From Limnephilus marmoratus (lineage: Eukaryota > Arthropoda > Insecta > Trichoptera > Limnephilidae): DNA of 64,000 nt. Each line of letters opens with the position of its first letter. Position 1 is the stretch's first letter. Where the stretch lies: contig OU862913.1 of NCBI GenBank assembly GCA_917880885.1, positions 40,767,460 through 40,831,459 of the forward strand, given 5' to 3'. Both the position numbers and the translations under genes were made by a program. This document shows, in pieces, positions 1 through 10,650 of this stretch. Under the pieces are notes generated by a model that saw nothing but the letters and a program-made list of their open reading frames with translations, searched no databases and had not been told where the DNA came from.

Positions 1-890
1 TCCCACCTCAAATTTTCTGTGAGAATCTTTAAAACAATCCTTCAGGGACCCACATATCCTAAATTGAAAAAGATCAGAAACCAAAAATAGTTCTGGGCAT
101 ATATGGGTTAAGTGCTCTACAATATTATATGCAATTTTTCTGCAGGCAACTCCTTTCGAAACTCTCTTTATATGTTGAAGCGCACTTTTGGAATCACTTA
201 ATATAAGAATTTTATTCCAGTTGCTTCCATCTGCATACTTCACCGCTTCTTTGATTGCTATCAATTCTGCATTCATAATAGGGCAGTCTTTGTTCAATTT
301 TATTTGACGAGTGAAGTTGTTTTGCATTGATATGAAGGCAGCTCCAACTTGTTCAACTTTTTTCGATCCATCGGTATATATCTGTTTAAAGCCTGAGTAT
401 TTGTTAATTATCATACCATTTACGACGTTACTAATTTCACTCAATGAGAGTTGTCTTTTGGGGTAATTGAAATTGTCAATCTCAACTGAAATACATTCCA
501 AATCGATTGCTCCTACCCAGGTTTCTAGAGAGTACATATCTAGACATTTATTTGCATTTGTTTTCCAATACATTGTTTCTGTACAAGTTTGAACCATCAA
601 AGGTAATTTTTTATTATTCCAGTACTTGTTTTGGGTCAAGGATTTTAGTTTGAGTACCTCTGAAACCAGTGGATTATTTTCAGTTGATACAGCTCTAAGC
701 CAAAATCTTGCTGCCAGTTTCCAAGCTCTTATGTGTAACGGGGGGGCACTCATTTCACTTTGTAAAACATGCACAGGAGTTGAGTTCAAGAAGCCTCCAC
801 ATATTCTTAAAGCTCGCGATTGGATTCTCTCTAACTTTTCAATGTTGCTTTTGGTAGAGTTATGGAAAAGTATACTACCATAGTCTAATC
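1..890 (-). pseudogene. RT C-terminal region plus RNase H domain of the I-like element (partial)
   Basis: The minus-strand frame stays open from about 890 to the window edge. Its first part is the post-RT connection region, with IEKLERIQSRALRICGG near 840-790, a motif typical of non-LTR RT C-termini. The RNase H domain follows, with YTDGSKK near 385-365, the acidic MNAELIAI near 280-260 and SDSKSAL near 215-195. These are the first, second and third carboxylate positions of the RNase H core. It should join to the RT at 2143-955, but a frameshift around 955-890 separates them. The last catalytic residues and the stop codon are outside the window. Confidence 0.75.
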
Positions 891-2143
891 GACTTCTTAT
901 GAGGGATGTGTACAATCTTCTCATATGAAGTAGGGTGAATTCTCCAACTTTTACCTGACAAGACTTTCAAAATATTCATCGGCTGATTCAATTTTAGACA
1001 GGTGTTACTTATATGCTTATTCCAAGCGAGTCTATAATCCAACCACACACCAAGAAACTTATGGTTGTCTACTCTTTCTATAAGTACATCATTTATTTTA
1101 ATATTCAGAACATTTCGTCTCTTGCCTCTTGCGAATATACATATTTTCGTCTTATGTTCTGATATTTCGAGTCCTTTTATTTTAAGAGCATTCTGTAGTT
1201 CTAACAACGCTTTTTGTATAACATCTTCACATGTTTTTACTTTCGAACTTGAAAAATATATACCAAAATCATCAATGTATTGTACGCGCTTCACTTGGGG
1301 ATAATTTCCAATACCAGTAGTTCCAATATTAAAAAGGAGGGCAGACATGGGATCTCCTTGCGGTAGTCCTCTCGAGCATGTTTGTACGGCAAATATGTTG
1401 GATTCTTTAATAATAAGGATTCTTTGTTTAAAATATTCCCAAATATATTTAATAACTTTCCCTTTAATGCCTTTAGAGATCAGAACTTTAATGACTTCTT
1501 CGATCTTTATGTTGTTGTATGCGTCTTTAATATCTATAAAAGCGGCAATTGTAACAGCATTGGTTGTTTGGGCAACTTGAATCTCTGTAACCATTTTTCC
1601 CAGGTTATCCATGGTCGACTGCTTTCTTCTGGATCCTATTGTAGACTTGTCAAATAAGAAATTACTTTCTAAATACCATTCTAATCTCCTTGTGATTATA
1701 GAGTTGAAAGTTTTGCAAAGACACGAGATTAAGGAGATTGGTCTTATAGAGGTCATGAGGTTCGGGTCTCTTCCGGGTTTCATTATAGGAACAATTTTAA
1801 CCTGTTTCCATTGCATAGGTATAGTGGAAGTTCGTAAAATTGAATTAAATAAATCCACCAAAACTAATTGGCAAGAGGTAGGTAGATTAGTTATCATGGA
1901 GTAGGATATCAAATCTGTGCCTGGGGAGGTAACAGTGTATTTCAACGCCGATTTTAATTCAGAGGCTGTTATCGGTTTGTGAATGCCAGAAGTATCTGAA
2001 GTTTCTTCTTCGGTCCACACATGATCGATAAGATCTTCATTTGGGGCGAGATATTTCAGATACTGTAATGCTGATTCATTATTCTCAAAGATATTTACAC
2101 GGGAGGTTCCGATTCCCTTAAACCATTTCATCTTCTTCCACAT
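875..2143 (-). pseudogene. Reverse transcriptase domain of the I-like element
   Basis: An open frame of 422 codons contains recognisable RT blocks: IRPISLISCLCKTFNSII, then FIDIKDAYNNI (first catalytic Asp), SRGLPQGDPMSALLFNI and QYIDDFGIYF, where IDD replaces the usual ADD/YADD box. The later thumb-like block HKFLGVWLDYRLAWNKHI is also present. The frame shifts near 955: the last 26 or so codons before the stop at 875 are out of frame with the true product, whose continuation is in the RNase H frame. The N-terminus is also detached from the endonuclease by frameshifts around 2150-2440. It is a decayed enzyme for target-primed reverse transcription. Confidence 0.85.
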
Positions 2144-2429
2144 GTCAGAGTAGGTTGTATTACTGTCAACGGAATCACAGAATTTTCGCCATCCTTCCCT
2201 TTTTGCTTTTCTTACGATTCGTCTAGTGCTAGACTCCCTGTGCTTTAATTCTATATAATTTTCGATATTTACATATTTACATTCTTCCGTAAACGGGTCA
2301 GAGCTAACCTTCTGTCAGCTATTGCTTTTGAAACTTCTTGATTCCACCAAGGCTTTGGTTTGAAAGCTGGGTTTTTAGATTTCTTAAAGTATGGAATAGT
2401 TTCATCAGCACTTTTGTTCAGAATATTTT

Positions 2430-3247
2430 CTAATTTGTTTTAAAACGAAACGTAAAACGAAAGTCTTGTATCGACTTTTGTTCTTCGGGAAGGTTTTGAA
2501 TCAGTTTATCCACCGTAGATTTATATTTGTCCCAATTTGCTTTTTTTAAATTCCTTTTCAAAATTGGTTCATAATTACAATCGATTTCTCCCAAAGTGAT
2601 AATAATTGGCAAATGATCACTACCCATTGTATCTGAATCTACTTTCCAGTTACAAGTCAATATAAGATCCGAAGACACCAGCGTAATATCCGGGCTCGAG
2701 CTCCTTTGTCCGGGATGTCCTAATCTTGTTATGTCTCCGTTGTTGACAATGATGAGGTTTGAATCTTGGCAGGTTTCTGCAATAAGATCTCCTCTCGAGT
2801 CTAGTGTAGCTCTATCCCATAATGGATTGTGTGCATTAAAATCACCGCCTACCAGGGCTCCAGGTCCCATCTGGTCGAATACTTTTTTCCAAGTTTGATA
2901 AGTAACATTTATATTACTAGGACAATATATTACGCTGACAGATTTTAGATTTCCGGCATTGAGTAAACTAACACTGCACAATTCCAATTCACCAATTGAA
3001 TTTAAGTTTCGTTCAATTGAATGTAAGCTTTTATGGATTAATATAGCAACCCCTCCGTAGCCATCTGCTCTGTCTCGTCTGTATATTGTATAATCTTTAA
3101 ATGTTAAAATGTAAGGTAATTGAAGCCATGTTTCTGAGATAAGTGCAATTTTAATATGTTGCCTTTGTAAATATATTTCTAAATCAGGTTTCTTGAAATG
3201 TAAACTCCGAGCATTTCATTGTAATATATTAATATTACTCTTATCCA
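2430..3247 (-). pseudogene. APE-like endonuclease domain of the I-like element, with an in-frame stop
   Basis: Translation from 3247 begins MDKSNINILQ, then an in-frame TGA (about 3217), then NARSL. Functional elements have QWNARS here, so the TGA replaces a Trp codon. Downstream are ISETWL (catalytic Glu), the VIYCPSN region, VGGDFNAHNPLWD (GDFNAHN box), SPDITLVSSDL and SDHLPIII (C-terminal Asp-His). All catalytic motifs of the exonuclease-endonuclease-phosphatase fold can be found. A frameshift near 2440 ends the frame before the RT. The clean open part is 2987-2430. Confidence 0.8.
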
Positions 3248-3512
3248 TTTTGTACCGTCATAACTGATCTCAATATTTGATTTAAGCCACCATCTTTCAG
3301 GATTCCCATTATTATCTCTATAAATCTATTAACAACTAATTTTACAAGATTTTCCCAGTTTTCACCACTAATAAATGCTGTCAATATTTCTTGAGCAATG
3401 TTAACATTAACCTTGTCTTGTGTAGTAGAACGAGATTCACGAGTATCAGGATTATTTCCTTTAAGTTTATCAGCATAACTGGTTTTTCCAACTGTTTGAG
3501 AAAAGTCACCAA

Positions 3513-4485
3513 TTATATTCTTGGGGGGACAGTTTGATTATTTTTTTTTTCTGCTTTTGCATTCTGTTTTTTAGAATTGTCGTTTTGAGATATTTCCTTT
3601 TCTATTAGGATTTTTGCTTGCTTATGAGACATATTCTTTTTAGCCATTTTAATAGTAATATCCTTCTCATTTTTCCATTTTGGACAGTTAATGTCATTAG
3701 CCGGATGGTCTCCTCCGCAGTTTACACACTTAGCTACCTTGTCACAGGTCTCGTGTTGCCCATCACATTTGGGACACAGTTTCTTTTCTTTCTTGCCACA
3801 GTTCTGAGCAATATGGCCATATCTCCAACAGCAGTAGCACTGCATTACTCTGAATATGTAGGGCTCGACTCCGAATTTGACCCCGTACATATAGACACAG
3901 GATGGTATCTCTTTACCCTCGAATTTCAGGCTCACCGATGTTGTGGGCGCGAGTTGTCCCTCTGTCCCCCTTTTGGAGAGTCGCTTTATGCAGGCTACAT
4001 TTGTATCACATTTGAGTACATCCATTAACTCTTCGTTGGTGACATCTAGGTCCACTCTCCGGATGACACCGAAAACAAAATTTTTGTTCTTTTTTATCTC
4101 CACTTCCCATTTCTTTAAGTTGAAAATAGGGTTTTAGAAGCATTCTCTGCTTCCAAAACATTTGGGAACCAAATTTCCATTTCGTTTCAGAGATTATTTT
4201 CATCTTTTCCATCTTAATTCCTGCCTTAAAAAGGACTTTTGCCATTCCTACTTTTCCAGGTAAATTCTCTCCCTGTACTACGATTATTCCATTCTTTTCT
4301 TTCACTTCTTTTTCTTTCACTTCTTTTTTTTCCCGATTCACTGGCATCGGAGTTAAGCCTCGACCTTTTGCCGGATCGAGACACGGTTTGCCACTCCCCA
4401 ACATTATCACTTATAACATTTGATGTTTCCATCAAATCGATCGTATCATTTATAACTATTGTAGGCGACAGTGGGTACACCATTT
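3513..4485 (-). pseudogene. ORF1 (Gag-like) with CCHC zinc knuckles
   Basis: ORF1 of the I-like element is split over at least two frames. The N-terminal part starts at about 4480 (MVYPLSPTIVINDTID) and is rich in Lys, Arg, Glu and Ser; the C-terminal 196-codon frame (4103-3513) carries CYCCWRYGHIAQNC, CPKCDGQHETC and CVNCGGDHPANDINC, which are three successive Cys/His knuckles. Before them is IRRVDLDVTNEELM, an RRM-like segment common in insect non-LTR ORF1 proteins. The protein would coat element RNA as a nucleic-acid chaperone. Two frame changes around 4100-4230 break it. Confidence 0.8.
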
Positions 4486-4668
4486 TTATATAAAGGACCA
4501 AGAGCCGATTGGCCCTGATCTCCCCTTTTTTATTTATCAATAGTCTAATTAACTTAATATTTTAACAACTTCACTATCACACGAATTATTCGATTTTTTA
4601 TGGGTTTTTTGCAAGAGCAAAGTATAAACACGATCAGCTGTCACTGTGATTATTGTTGTATTGTTGTC

Positions 4669-4790
4669 TGTTCCCTATCTCCTTTCCATCCCAACTACCT
4701 TCAGCCTCACAACATACCCCAATTGGGGATGCCATAGTCTCACTGGCTCCAAACGAGAGCAGTTGGGACTCTTGTACGGTATTCATGTAA
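4669..4790 (+). repeat. SINE-A fragment (3' body)
   Basis: This is the 3' half of the tRNA-derived SINE seen complete at 11,253 and 61,989. Shared words are CTCACAACATACCCCAATTG, CATAGTCTCACTGGCTCC and GACTCTTGTACGGTATTC. It directly abuts the 5' end of the I-like retrotransposon. Confidence 0.75.
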
Positions 4791-4993
4791 AAAAAATGTA
4801 CCTACCTCTATCAGTAACTTCGGTTCAATGAACTCGAAGACCTTTGCTATGAATTTATTATCATTTTAAACAATTGAAACCAAAAGTGGGAGAAATCCAA
4901 ACATGTGATTAAGTAGGTACCTACTTATCTCGTGATTTTTCACAGGTCTGCGCTGGGTAGCCAAATACTTATTTCGGTTGTGCTTCTTTTTTA

Positions 4994-5185
4994 TATTAGC
5001 TCTACACTGGACGCCCTGAGGAAAATAATTTCCCTCAGAGCCTATTTCATTTTAGGAGATGCTGTGTGGAGGGTTTTTTTAAGGGAAGGAAGAAGAGTAT
5101 GGTCTGAGAAAGAAATGGGTATGAATGTGGGGGTTAGTGTGTCCAGGAGTGACGGGCGTATGAATCCATCCCTTCAAATTTTCCA
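4994..5185 (+). repeat. Rep-B interspersed repeat copy
   Basis: It shares blocks with copies at 12,389, 41,069 and 48,190 (same strand) and with reverse-strand pieces at 21,150, 33,940 and 48,740. The blocks are CTGAGGAAAATAATTTCCCT, GATGCTGTGTGGAGGGT and a GAGTGACGGGCG-like box. No coding function was recognised. Confidence 0.65.
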
Positions 5186-5339
5186 TTTTATATTAATTTA
5201 AACAACTTTCTTTTTATAATAACTTTTGAAGGATATTTTCTACTATATTAAAAAATCCAATAATATGGGTAAAAATTAGATGAAGATAATATTTTTATTT
5301 TTATTTTAACTTTATGAGTAAAACCTCAAATTGTAATAA

Positions 5340-5563
5340 TTAATTAAATGAAGACAATATAAGCGAAAGTCAGTCGAAAATCTGAGAACAGAAAAATCAG
5401 AAAAAGATATTGACACCGCTGGGACTTGAACCCAGGACCTCTTGCTTTGCCCGGAAAGCAAGAGGTCCTGGGTTCAAGTCCCAGCGGTGTCAATATCTTT
5501 TTCTGATTTTTCTGTTCTCAGATTTTCGACTGACTTTCGCTTATATTGTCTTCATTTAATTAA
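5340..5563. repeat. Perfect 109-bp inverted repeat with 6-nt loop containing a tRNA 3' half
   Basis: Arms 5340-5448 and 5455-5563 are exact reverse complements around the loop GCCCGG. The right arm contains GAGGTCCTGGGTTCAAGTCC followed by CAGCGGTGTCA. This reads as the variable loop, T arm and 3' acceptor strand of a tRNA. No matching 5' half is present: the opposite arm is simply the complement. It is therefore not a working tRNA gene. Confidence 0.9.
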
Positions 5564-5627
5564 GAAGATAATATTGTTCATTCTGAAATTTTAAATATGA
5601 AATTGACAAAAATTACTTCAAAATGAG

Positions 5628-5704
5628 AAGTCTCCATAGCCGAATTGATCAAAGCATTCGTCTCGTTAGACGAGAGATCCTGGGTTCGAGTCCCAGTTGC
5701 CACC
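5628..5704 (+). repeat. tRNA-like SINE head (not a functional tRNA)
   Basis: It has an A-box-like TAGCCGAATTGATCAAAGC, an anticodon-arm-like hairpin CGTCT...AGACG and a B-box-like GGGTTCGAGTCCC. The acceptor ends (GTCTCCA and TTGCCACCA) do not pair, so this is a tRNA-derived promoter region rather than a gene. Confidence 0.55.
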
Positions 5705-5858
5705 ATTATCCTTTAATGTTTCTGTTTCTTGGACTTTTTCATATTTCGTTTAGATTTTTATTATTCTCTTCCTCTTCAATGAAGTTGATTAAATTAAAGG
5801 CAGTAGTATTTTTTAAAATCAATATTAAAATAAAATAAATTATAATTTCGTGTAAGTA

Positions 5859-7589
5859 GAGTAAGTTCGGGTAATATGGCCTAGTCGGCCAATATGGCCA
5901 GTATTATTTTCTCCGACACCAACCAAAACTTTTGGCTTGTGTATGCGCCATATTGTCAGGCCCTTTCCCTTGACCCCCTCAGTAGATCCTTGCGTTGCGG
6001 CGAGTGGGCGTTTGTCCGGCGAGTGCGACGATCTTAAGTAAGTCGTAAGTTTCACTCCTTACTGTCCCTCAAATAATCATTGTTTTTATATTGCTTATAC
6101 ACAGTTTTGTAGGTAAACTTTTAATTAATAGTGTGGTGACCTTTTTTAAGCACTTTTTAGTTTTTGGGCTGGAATTTTATTTGTCATAAACGTCTTTGCG
6201 GCCATTATGGCCACCACGTAGGTGGCCAATATGGTCTACCGGGCCATATTGGCCTCAAAAAGTGTTAATCTTTATAATATGTTAAAAAAAAAATCCTAAA
6301 GACAATGGCTTCACGAAAACCAATTTCACAAAGAAAACGCCAAACTTTGTGCAAGGTGTCAATGAAAAAGACAATTGAAGATGTACAAAATAAGAAAATG
6401 GGTCATACTAGAAATAAATACAAGTCTTACGAAATCTAGAATTGGTAGACCTCGCGAGACAAAATCATGTCCACTTATTATCAATTCCTCAACATTCCAT
6501 CCACAAAATACAACCACTAAATAAGTCATTCGTGGAACTACTGAAAAAATATGTTTCTGATGAGATAATATCATGGGTAAGGAACAATTCATGCCCACTA
6601 ACCCAATATGAAATGATGGAGGTTTTTCGACACGCTTATCTACGTTCTCAAAGCGGTGAGATACCTGTCAGTGATTTTCGTGCAACAGGGTTATATCTTG
6701 TTAACAGAATGTTTTTAAAGATCACGATTTTATTGATATGGACAATGAGCCAGATTGTAGAATCACCAATCAAGAAAATATTACAACATAACCAACCACT
6801 TTACACTTTAGGTTTTACTCCTGCAATAAAAAATGAATCTGTTGACATGACGTCCCACCATAAATGAACCTGTTATGAGTCATGCGTTGGCTACTGGTGT
6901 AGCCTCTGCTTCAAGAGACGAGAACGCCACTTGAACACCACCTGTACGTTTTGATCAAGTTGTTGATCCCATTAAGAGGTCGCCACAGCCTTCGACTTCA
7001 ATAGATCAGAATTTTGATAACGCCGTTCCAATTGTCTCCAATACCAGAAAGAACACTTAGAAAAACTTCTAACCGAGGCAGAAAGGCTGCTTCGTCGACA
7101 TTGCTTACTTCATCCCCGTACACAACGAATTGCAAGACTCTTTAAAAAAGAAAAAAATTAAATCGAAAAGACTATGGGTAAAGGCAAAAAACGAAAGGTT
7201 AAAGCTAAAAAGCCAAAGTCAAAATCTAAGGGAGTACAAATGTCTAGCTTGGAGGAAGAAAATAAACCATTGTACGATCGCAGTTCTGACGAAAGTCCTT
7301 ATTTGTTTTATTTTATTTGATATGGTGGGCAATATGGCACACTTCATTTGTGGCCAATATGGCCCTAGGCCATATTGTCCTACTAAATTTATATTTTAAG
7401 ATTATTCAAGATTATGAAAAAAGTTTATTATGGTCATGTTTTGAAGTCAAATAATCTTAAAATTATAGTTGGTTTGTACCATTAAGTTCAAAGGACTGAT
7501 TTAACCAATAAAAGCTGTTTGATCTCAAAAATTTTGGATTTTATTACCAAAAAGGCTTATGGTGTGCCATATTACCCGAACTTACTCCA
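5859..7589 (+). mobile_element. pogo-like (Tc1/mariner superfamily) DNA transposon, internally deleted
   Basis: The ends GAGTAAGTTCGGGTAATATGG (written here as its terminal repeat) and CCATATTACCCGAACTTACTC are inverted repeats. TA dinucleotides flank the element (5857-5858 and 7590-7591). Related flanking sequence at about 10,779-10,850 looks like an unoccupied site. Near both ends are several copies of the palindrome GGCCAATATGGCC. The transposase relic is described separately. Confidence 0.75.
6305..6867 (+). pseudogene. pogo-family transposase relic (N-terminus fused to the end of the DDE domain)
   Basis: A short N-terminal piece starts at 6305 (MASRKPISQRKRQ...) and stops at about 6437. 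The following frame (6442-6867, 141 codons) matches the C-terminal part of a DDE_1 transposase. Motifs are HSIHKIQPLNKSFVELLKK, corresponding to the HTTHKLQPLDVSFF-type block, then EIISWVRNN and VFRHAYLRSQSGEI...FRATGLYLVN. The helix-turn-helix region, most of the catalytic core and the first acidic residues are missing, so it cannot encode an active enzyme. The element is non-autonomous. Lys-rich coding remnants continue to about 7260 in other frames. Confidence 0.75.
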
Positions 7590-7660
7590 TATTTGTCAAG
7601 AAACCATACGAAATACACTTCACAAAAATAATATAATTACATTAATTTATCATCATCATC

Positions 7661-7840
7661 ATTACATAGTATAAAATGAAGTCGCTCAAAATGTATGTGC
7701 GCGTTAATCTTTTAAACTACGCAACGGATTTTTATACGGTTTTCACCAATAGATAGAGTGATTGCAGACAAATGTTTATATGTATAAAACTTGTAAATTA
7801 TATTAGAGAAAAGCCGAGAAATTCAAATAAAACATATTTT
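7661..7840 (-). repeat. Rep-C repeat, partial copy
   Basis: It matches the right half of the 8012-8298 copy (GTATAAAATGAAGTCGCTCA, CACCAATAGATAGAGTGATT, GAGAAAAGCCGAGAAATTC) and then diverges. Confidence 0.7.
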
Positions 7841-8011
7841 TGTGCGATTTAAAACGGCTGGCGGGCCGTACTATAGTCACTTTTGAAATTTGTTCTACGG
7901 AAGAAATTGGAAAATAGATGTCCTAGAGTAAATAGGTATTTGATTTACCCTTTTCAAATATCCAGTGTTGCATTGCAAGCATTGTATAATTAGTGGCGAT
8001 CGCTCGAATTG

Positions 8012-8298
8012 CATTACATAGTATTAAATGAAGTCGCTCAAAATGTATGTGCGCATAGATCTTTTAATCTACGAAACAGATTTTCATGCGGTTTTCACCA
8101 ATAGATAGAGTGATTCAAGGGGAAGGTTTGTATGTATAAAACATGCTTATTATAGTAGAGAAAAGCCGAGAAATTCAAATATTCAATTCAGGCAGCGGGT
8201 AACGGGCAGCTGGCAAGTGGGTGGTGTGGATTTTATAAAGGTTGGGTAATGGCGTTGAGTTTCGTTAGCCACAGCAACGTGTGGCCGGATCTGCTAGT
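8012..8298 (-). repeat. Rep-C repeat, full copy
   Basis: It is the reverse complement of 21,541-21,819. It starts with CATTACATAGTATTAAATGA and ends near CACAGCAACGTGTGGCCGG. It is a short interspersed element of about 285 bp with no coding capacity. Confidence 0.75.
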
Positions 8299-8310
8299 TA
8301 ATTTATAAAT

Positions 8311-8690
8311 CCAATCTGTTAGGACTTGTAATATTATGTAAGTTTTGGAAGATAGGTGCACTTTTTTTCCTTTATTTTGTTTTTTTTCCTATTTTATATT
8401 AATTGGCAAATTTCAAAATTGTATTAAAATATGATGTGCAAAATTATTATAATTAATTATTAAAATTCTGCACAAGAGTCCCAACAGGTTATTTGGTGAA
8501 AAACATTAACACGTTTTTTTACTTGCAGTCTTTTTCCTTACTTTTTCCTCCGTGAGGAGCAATCTAATAAGTGATAATATGAAAAGTTTATATCAACATT
8601 TTATAGCTGCCTCCGTAGTCATGGGGTAAGGCTCTCAACCAGCAAACCAAAAGTTGCGGGTTCTAATTAAATTACGTTATTTTGACTGTG
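8311..8690 (+). repeat. Duplicated repeat block ending in a SINE-A head
   Basis: The block matches 10,850-11,340, for example GTCCCAACAGGTTATTTGGTG, TTTTTCCTCCGTGAGG and GTGATAATATG. From 8606 it has the tRNA-like SINE head (GCTGCCTCCGTAGTCATGGG). Confidence 0.65.
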
Positions 8691-9075
8691 CGTAACCAAT
8701 TCGAATTTTAATTCGGCCGTTGTGCTTTTGAACGGTCTGTATTATTTTTGTATGTTCCGTTTCCGGTTTTGGGTGATAATCTGTATAAAGAAAGTGTTAA
8801 AAAAGAATTATCACTGAGACAGTGCTGTTTCCTAGGTTAAATAATATAATTACATATTTAAGATGATTTTATAAAGTTACAATAAATAAATGGTTTATAT
8901 TTAAGTAGGTAGGTATTTACGTACCGACATACAAATCTTATGTTTAAGGAGGAAATTTTTGATTTGATTTAATAAATAAAATTTTTGCACACGAGACATA
9001 CTTGCTGAAGTTCCCAGCATTACCCGGGCTTAATGCATTTTTTCGAAAACAGATGTGGCAAGTAATTTTCCTTTT
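8690..9075. other. No gene seen
   Basis: AT-rich spacer. A stretch around 8950-9060 (ACGAGACATACTTGCTGAAG, CCCGGCATTGCCCGG-type words) recurs near 12,150-12,220, so it is old repeat DNA. Confidence 0.5.
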
Positions 9076-9078
9076 TTT

Positions 9079-9405
9079 TAACAACTTTCTTTTTTAAAAT
9101 TACTTTTGAAGGTTATCCCTGAAAATAAATTATATGGTTATTTCATACCCTTTTAAAATTGTTTCCAATTCAGAAAGATAACATCCAATAATTTGTGAAA
9201 AAAATTGAAGATTATATTGTTATAATTGAAATTTGAAATATGAGATTGACTAAAATGACTTTAAAATGAGAGGCGTATTGTCTGTTAAGACCATTATATT
9301 ATAATTTTCCTGTGTTTTGTTCTTTTACCTTTTTCGTTTAGATTTTAGGCATTGTATTCTTCTACAATGAAATAATTTTCCAATTATTTTGAACCACGGT
9401 GTGCA
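9079..9405 (+). repeat. Rep-E repeat copy without insertions
   Basis: It is collinear with 5200-5830 but lacks both the 109-bp inverted repeat and the pogo element, and so serves as an empty-site comparison. Confidence 0.6.
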
Positions 9406-10040
9406 AAAATTTTATTAATCTCGGAATTACACGCTAGATTTTAATAAAAAAATAAAGATAGGCGGCCCTCACGCCACAGATACTCTACTTTATATAATGT
9501 ATAACTATATAGAAACAGTATTTTGTTTCTCCTGTAAAGTCTCCAAATGGACTTGAGTCATTCCCTACTTTGTTTTACTTGTAGTAATTTTTTACACTAA
9601 AGAACGACTCCAAAATAGTAAATTATTTTACGGGTTGCAAAATTAGTACAAAGAAAAGTAGAGCCGATAAAGAAAACTGATTTAAATAATATATACAGTG
9701 TTTCCCGCTTGTACCACAAGTTTCCGAACACCGTATTTATTTTTAAATAGTATTATTACCAACACACTATCTAATGTTAATAAAGAATTTGGTTCCTTAC
9801 AAAGAATCTCTGTAATATATAGAATCTCTGTAATATTATATATTTGTACAGTATAATTAGATACTGTATTTCTGAATGTAATATGGTGGGCATGGGCGCA
9901 GATAGTACCAACCCTCATTTTCTTAGTTTCGAGAAAAAGTAATTGTTAACTTTTGCCTAATTCATCAATCAAAATACAAATAATTTTATTTGTTCATATG
10001 AAGCGGATACTTTGTGATGTGACATTATTAATTTAAAATA
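9405..10040. other. No gene seen
   Basis: AT-rich DNA. The motif TACAGTGTTTCCCGCTTGTAC near 9697 recurs in degenerate form near 16,040, 17,160 and 51,940, so it belongs to another old repeat. Short frames here show no domain. Confidence 0.45.
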
Positions 10041-10650
10041 AAACAATAACTTTGTAAACACCACTTTTATTTTTATACTTTATGCCGACCGGGTTTCGCT
10101 ACAACCGTAGCTTCATCAGGGCAGTATAATACTCTACTAATATTAGGTTACATTTGTGTTATAATATATAATTTACCAAAAATGGGCTGAACTCGTCAAG
10201 TGGAGGAGGAAGAAGGAGGCATAGATGGAGAATTGGGAAGGGAACGGACGTGTTCTTTATCAATAGGGAACAATCTTAGTATGGGACTTTTATTTAAATT
10301 TAGTTGGTTATTAACTACCTTGCTATTAGTGTTTATGGCTTTCCTAAGTTCAAGTGCCTCTAAATTATCCAACCTTATACCTATATTGTTTTTATGAATA
10401 AGTTTGGCGCCAGCGTTTTTGTCAAATTTATGATCGTTTTCGATCAAGTGGTTTGGTTCAATTCTGAAAACCCAGAGCTGTGTAAACATCTAAGATATTC
10501 TTTGACACGGGTGGAACGGTAAGGATAAGGAAGACAGTCTATCCCTCTCGGGAGTTTATTCACTTCAATCCAGCAACTGCCCATTTTTTTATATTGGTAA
10601 AACAGCGCGCAACATAAACACCCGTGTCAAAGAACATCTTATATATCTTT
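10040..10650. mobile_element. Penelope-like element fragments with GIY-YIG endonuclease pieces in opposite orientations
   Basis: The plus strand at about 10,595-10,640 encodes YIGKTARNINTRVKEHL, the GIY-YIG nuclease start typical of Penelope-like elements. The minus strand at about 10,510-10,196 encodes STRVKEYLRCLH and then, after a frame change, IENDHKFDKNAGAKLIHKNN, the following part of the same protein. At 10,085-10,120, GCCGACCGGGTTTCGCTACA and CTTCATCAGGGC match the 3'-terminal motif of such elements, reversed. Two fragments therefore lie head to head or in an inverted arrangement. Confidence 0.65.

Larger units (their letters stand above)
1..4650 (-). mobile_element. I-superfamily-like non-LTR retrotransposon, decayed; 3' end lies beyond the window start
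   Basis: Read on the minus strand, the order is ORF1 with CCHC zinc knuckles (about 4480-3513), APE-type endonuclease (about 3247-2430), reverse transcriptase (2143 to about 955) and an RNase H domain (about 430-1). A zinc-knuckle ORF1 plus a C-terminal RNase H is the layout of the I superfamily; Jockey and R1 elements usually lack RNase H. The 5' end is near 4650, where SINE-like sequence begins. Several frameshifts and one nonsense codon show it is dead. The 3' UTR and tail are outside the window. Confidence 0.85.
5200..5850 (+). repeat. Rep-E repeat, split by an inverted repeat and by a pogo insertion
   Basis: Segments 5200-5339 and 5564-5850 match 9079-9405 and 10,640-10,850 in order, for example AACAACTTTCTTTTT, ATATGAAATTGACAAAA and TTTTTCATATTTCGTTTAG. 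The copy near 9.1 kb lacks the inverted repeat and the pogo element, so both look like later insertions. Confidence 0.6.

Noticed and set aside
5441..5500. Functional tRNA gene in the hairpin
   Set aside because: Only a 3' half exists. The matching strand is its complement, not a tRNA 5' half.
10200..10397. Plus-strand 65-codon frame starting MEEEEGG
   Set aside because: It is antisense to the Penelope-like coding fragment, which has recognisable residues.
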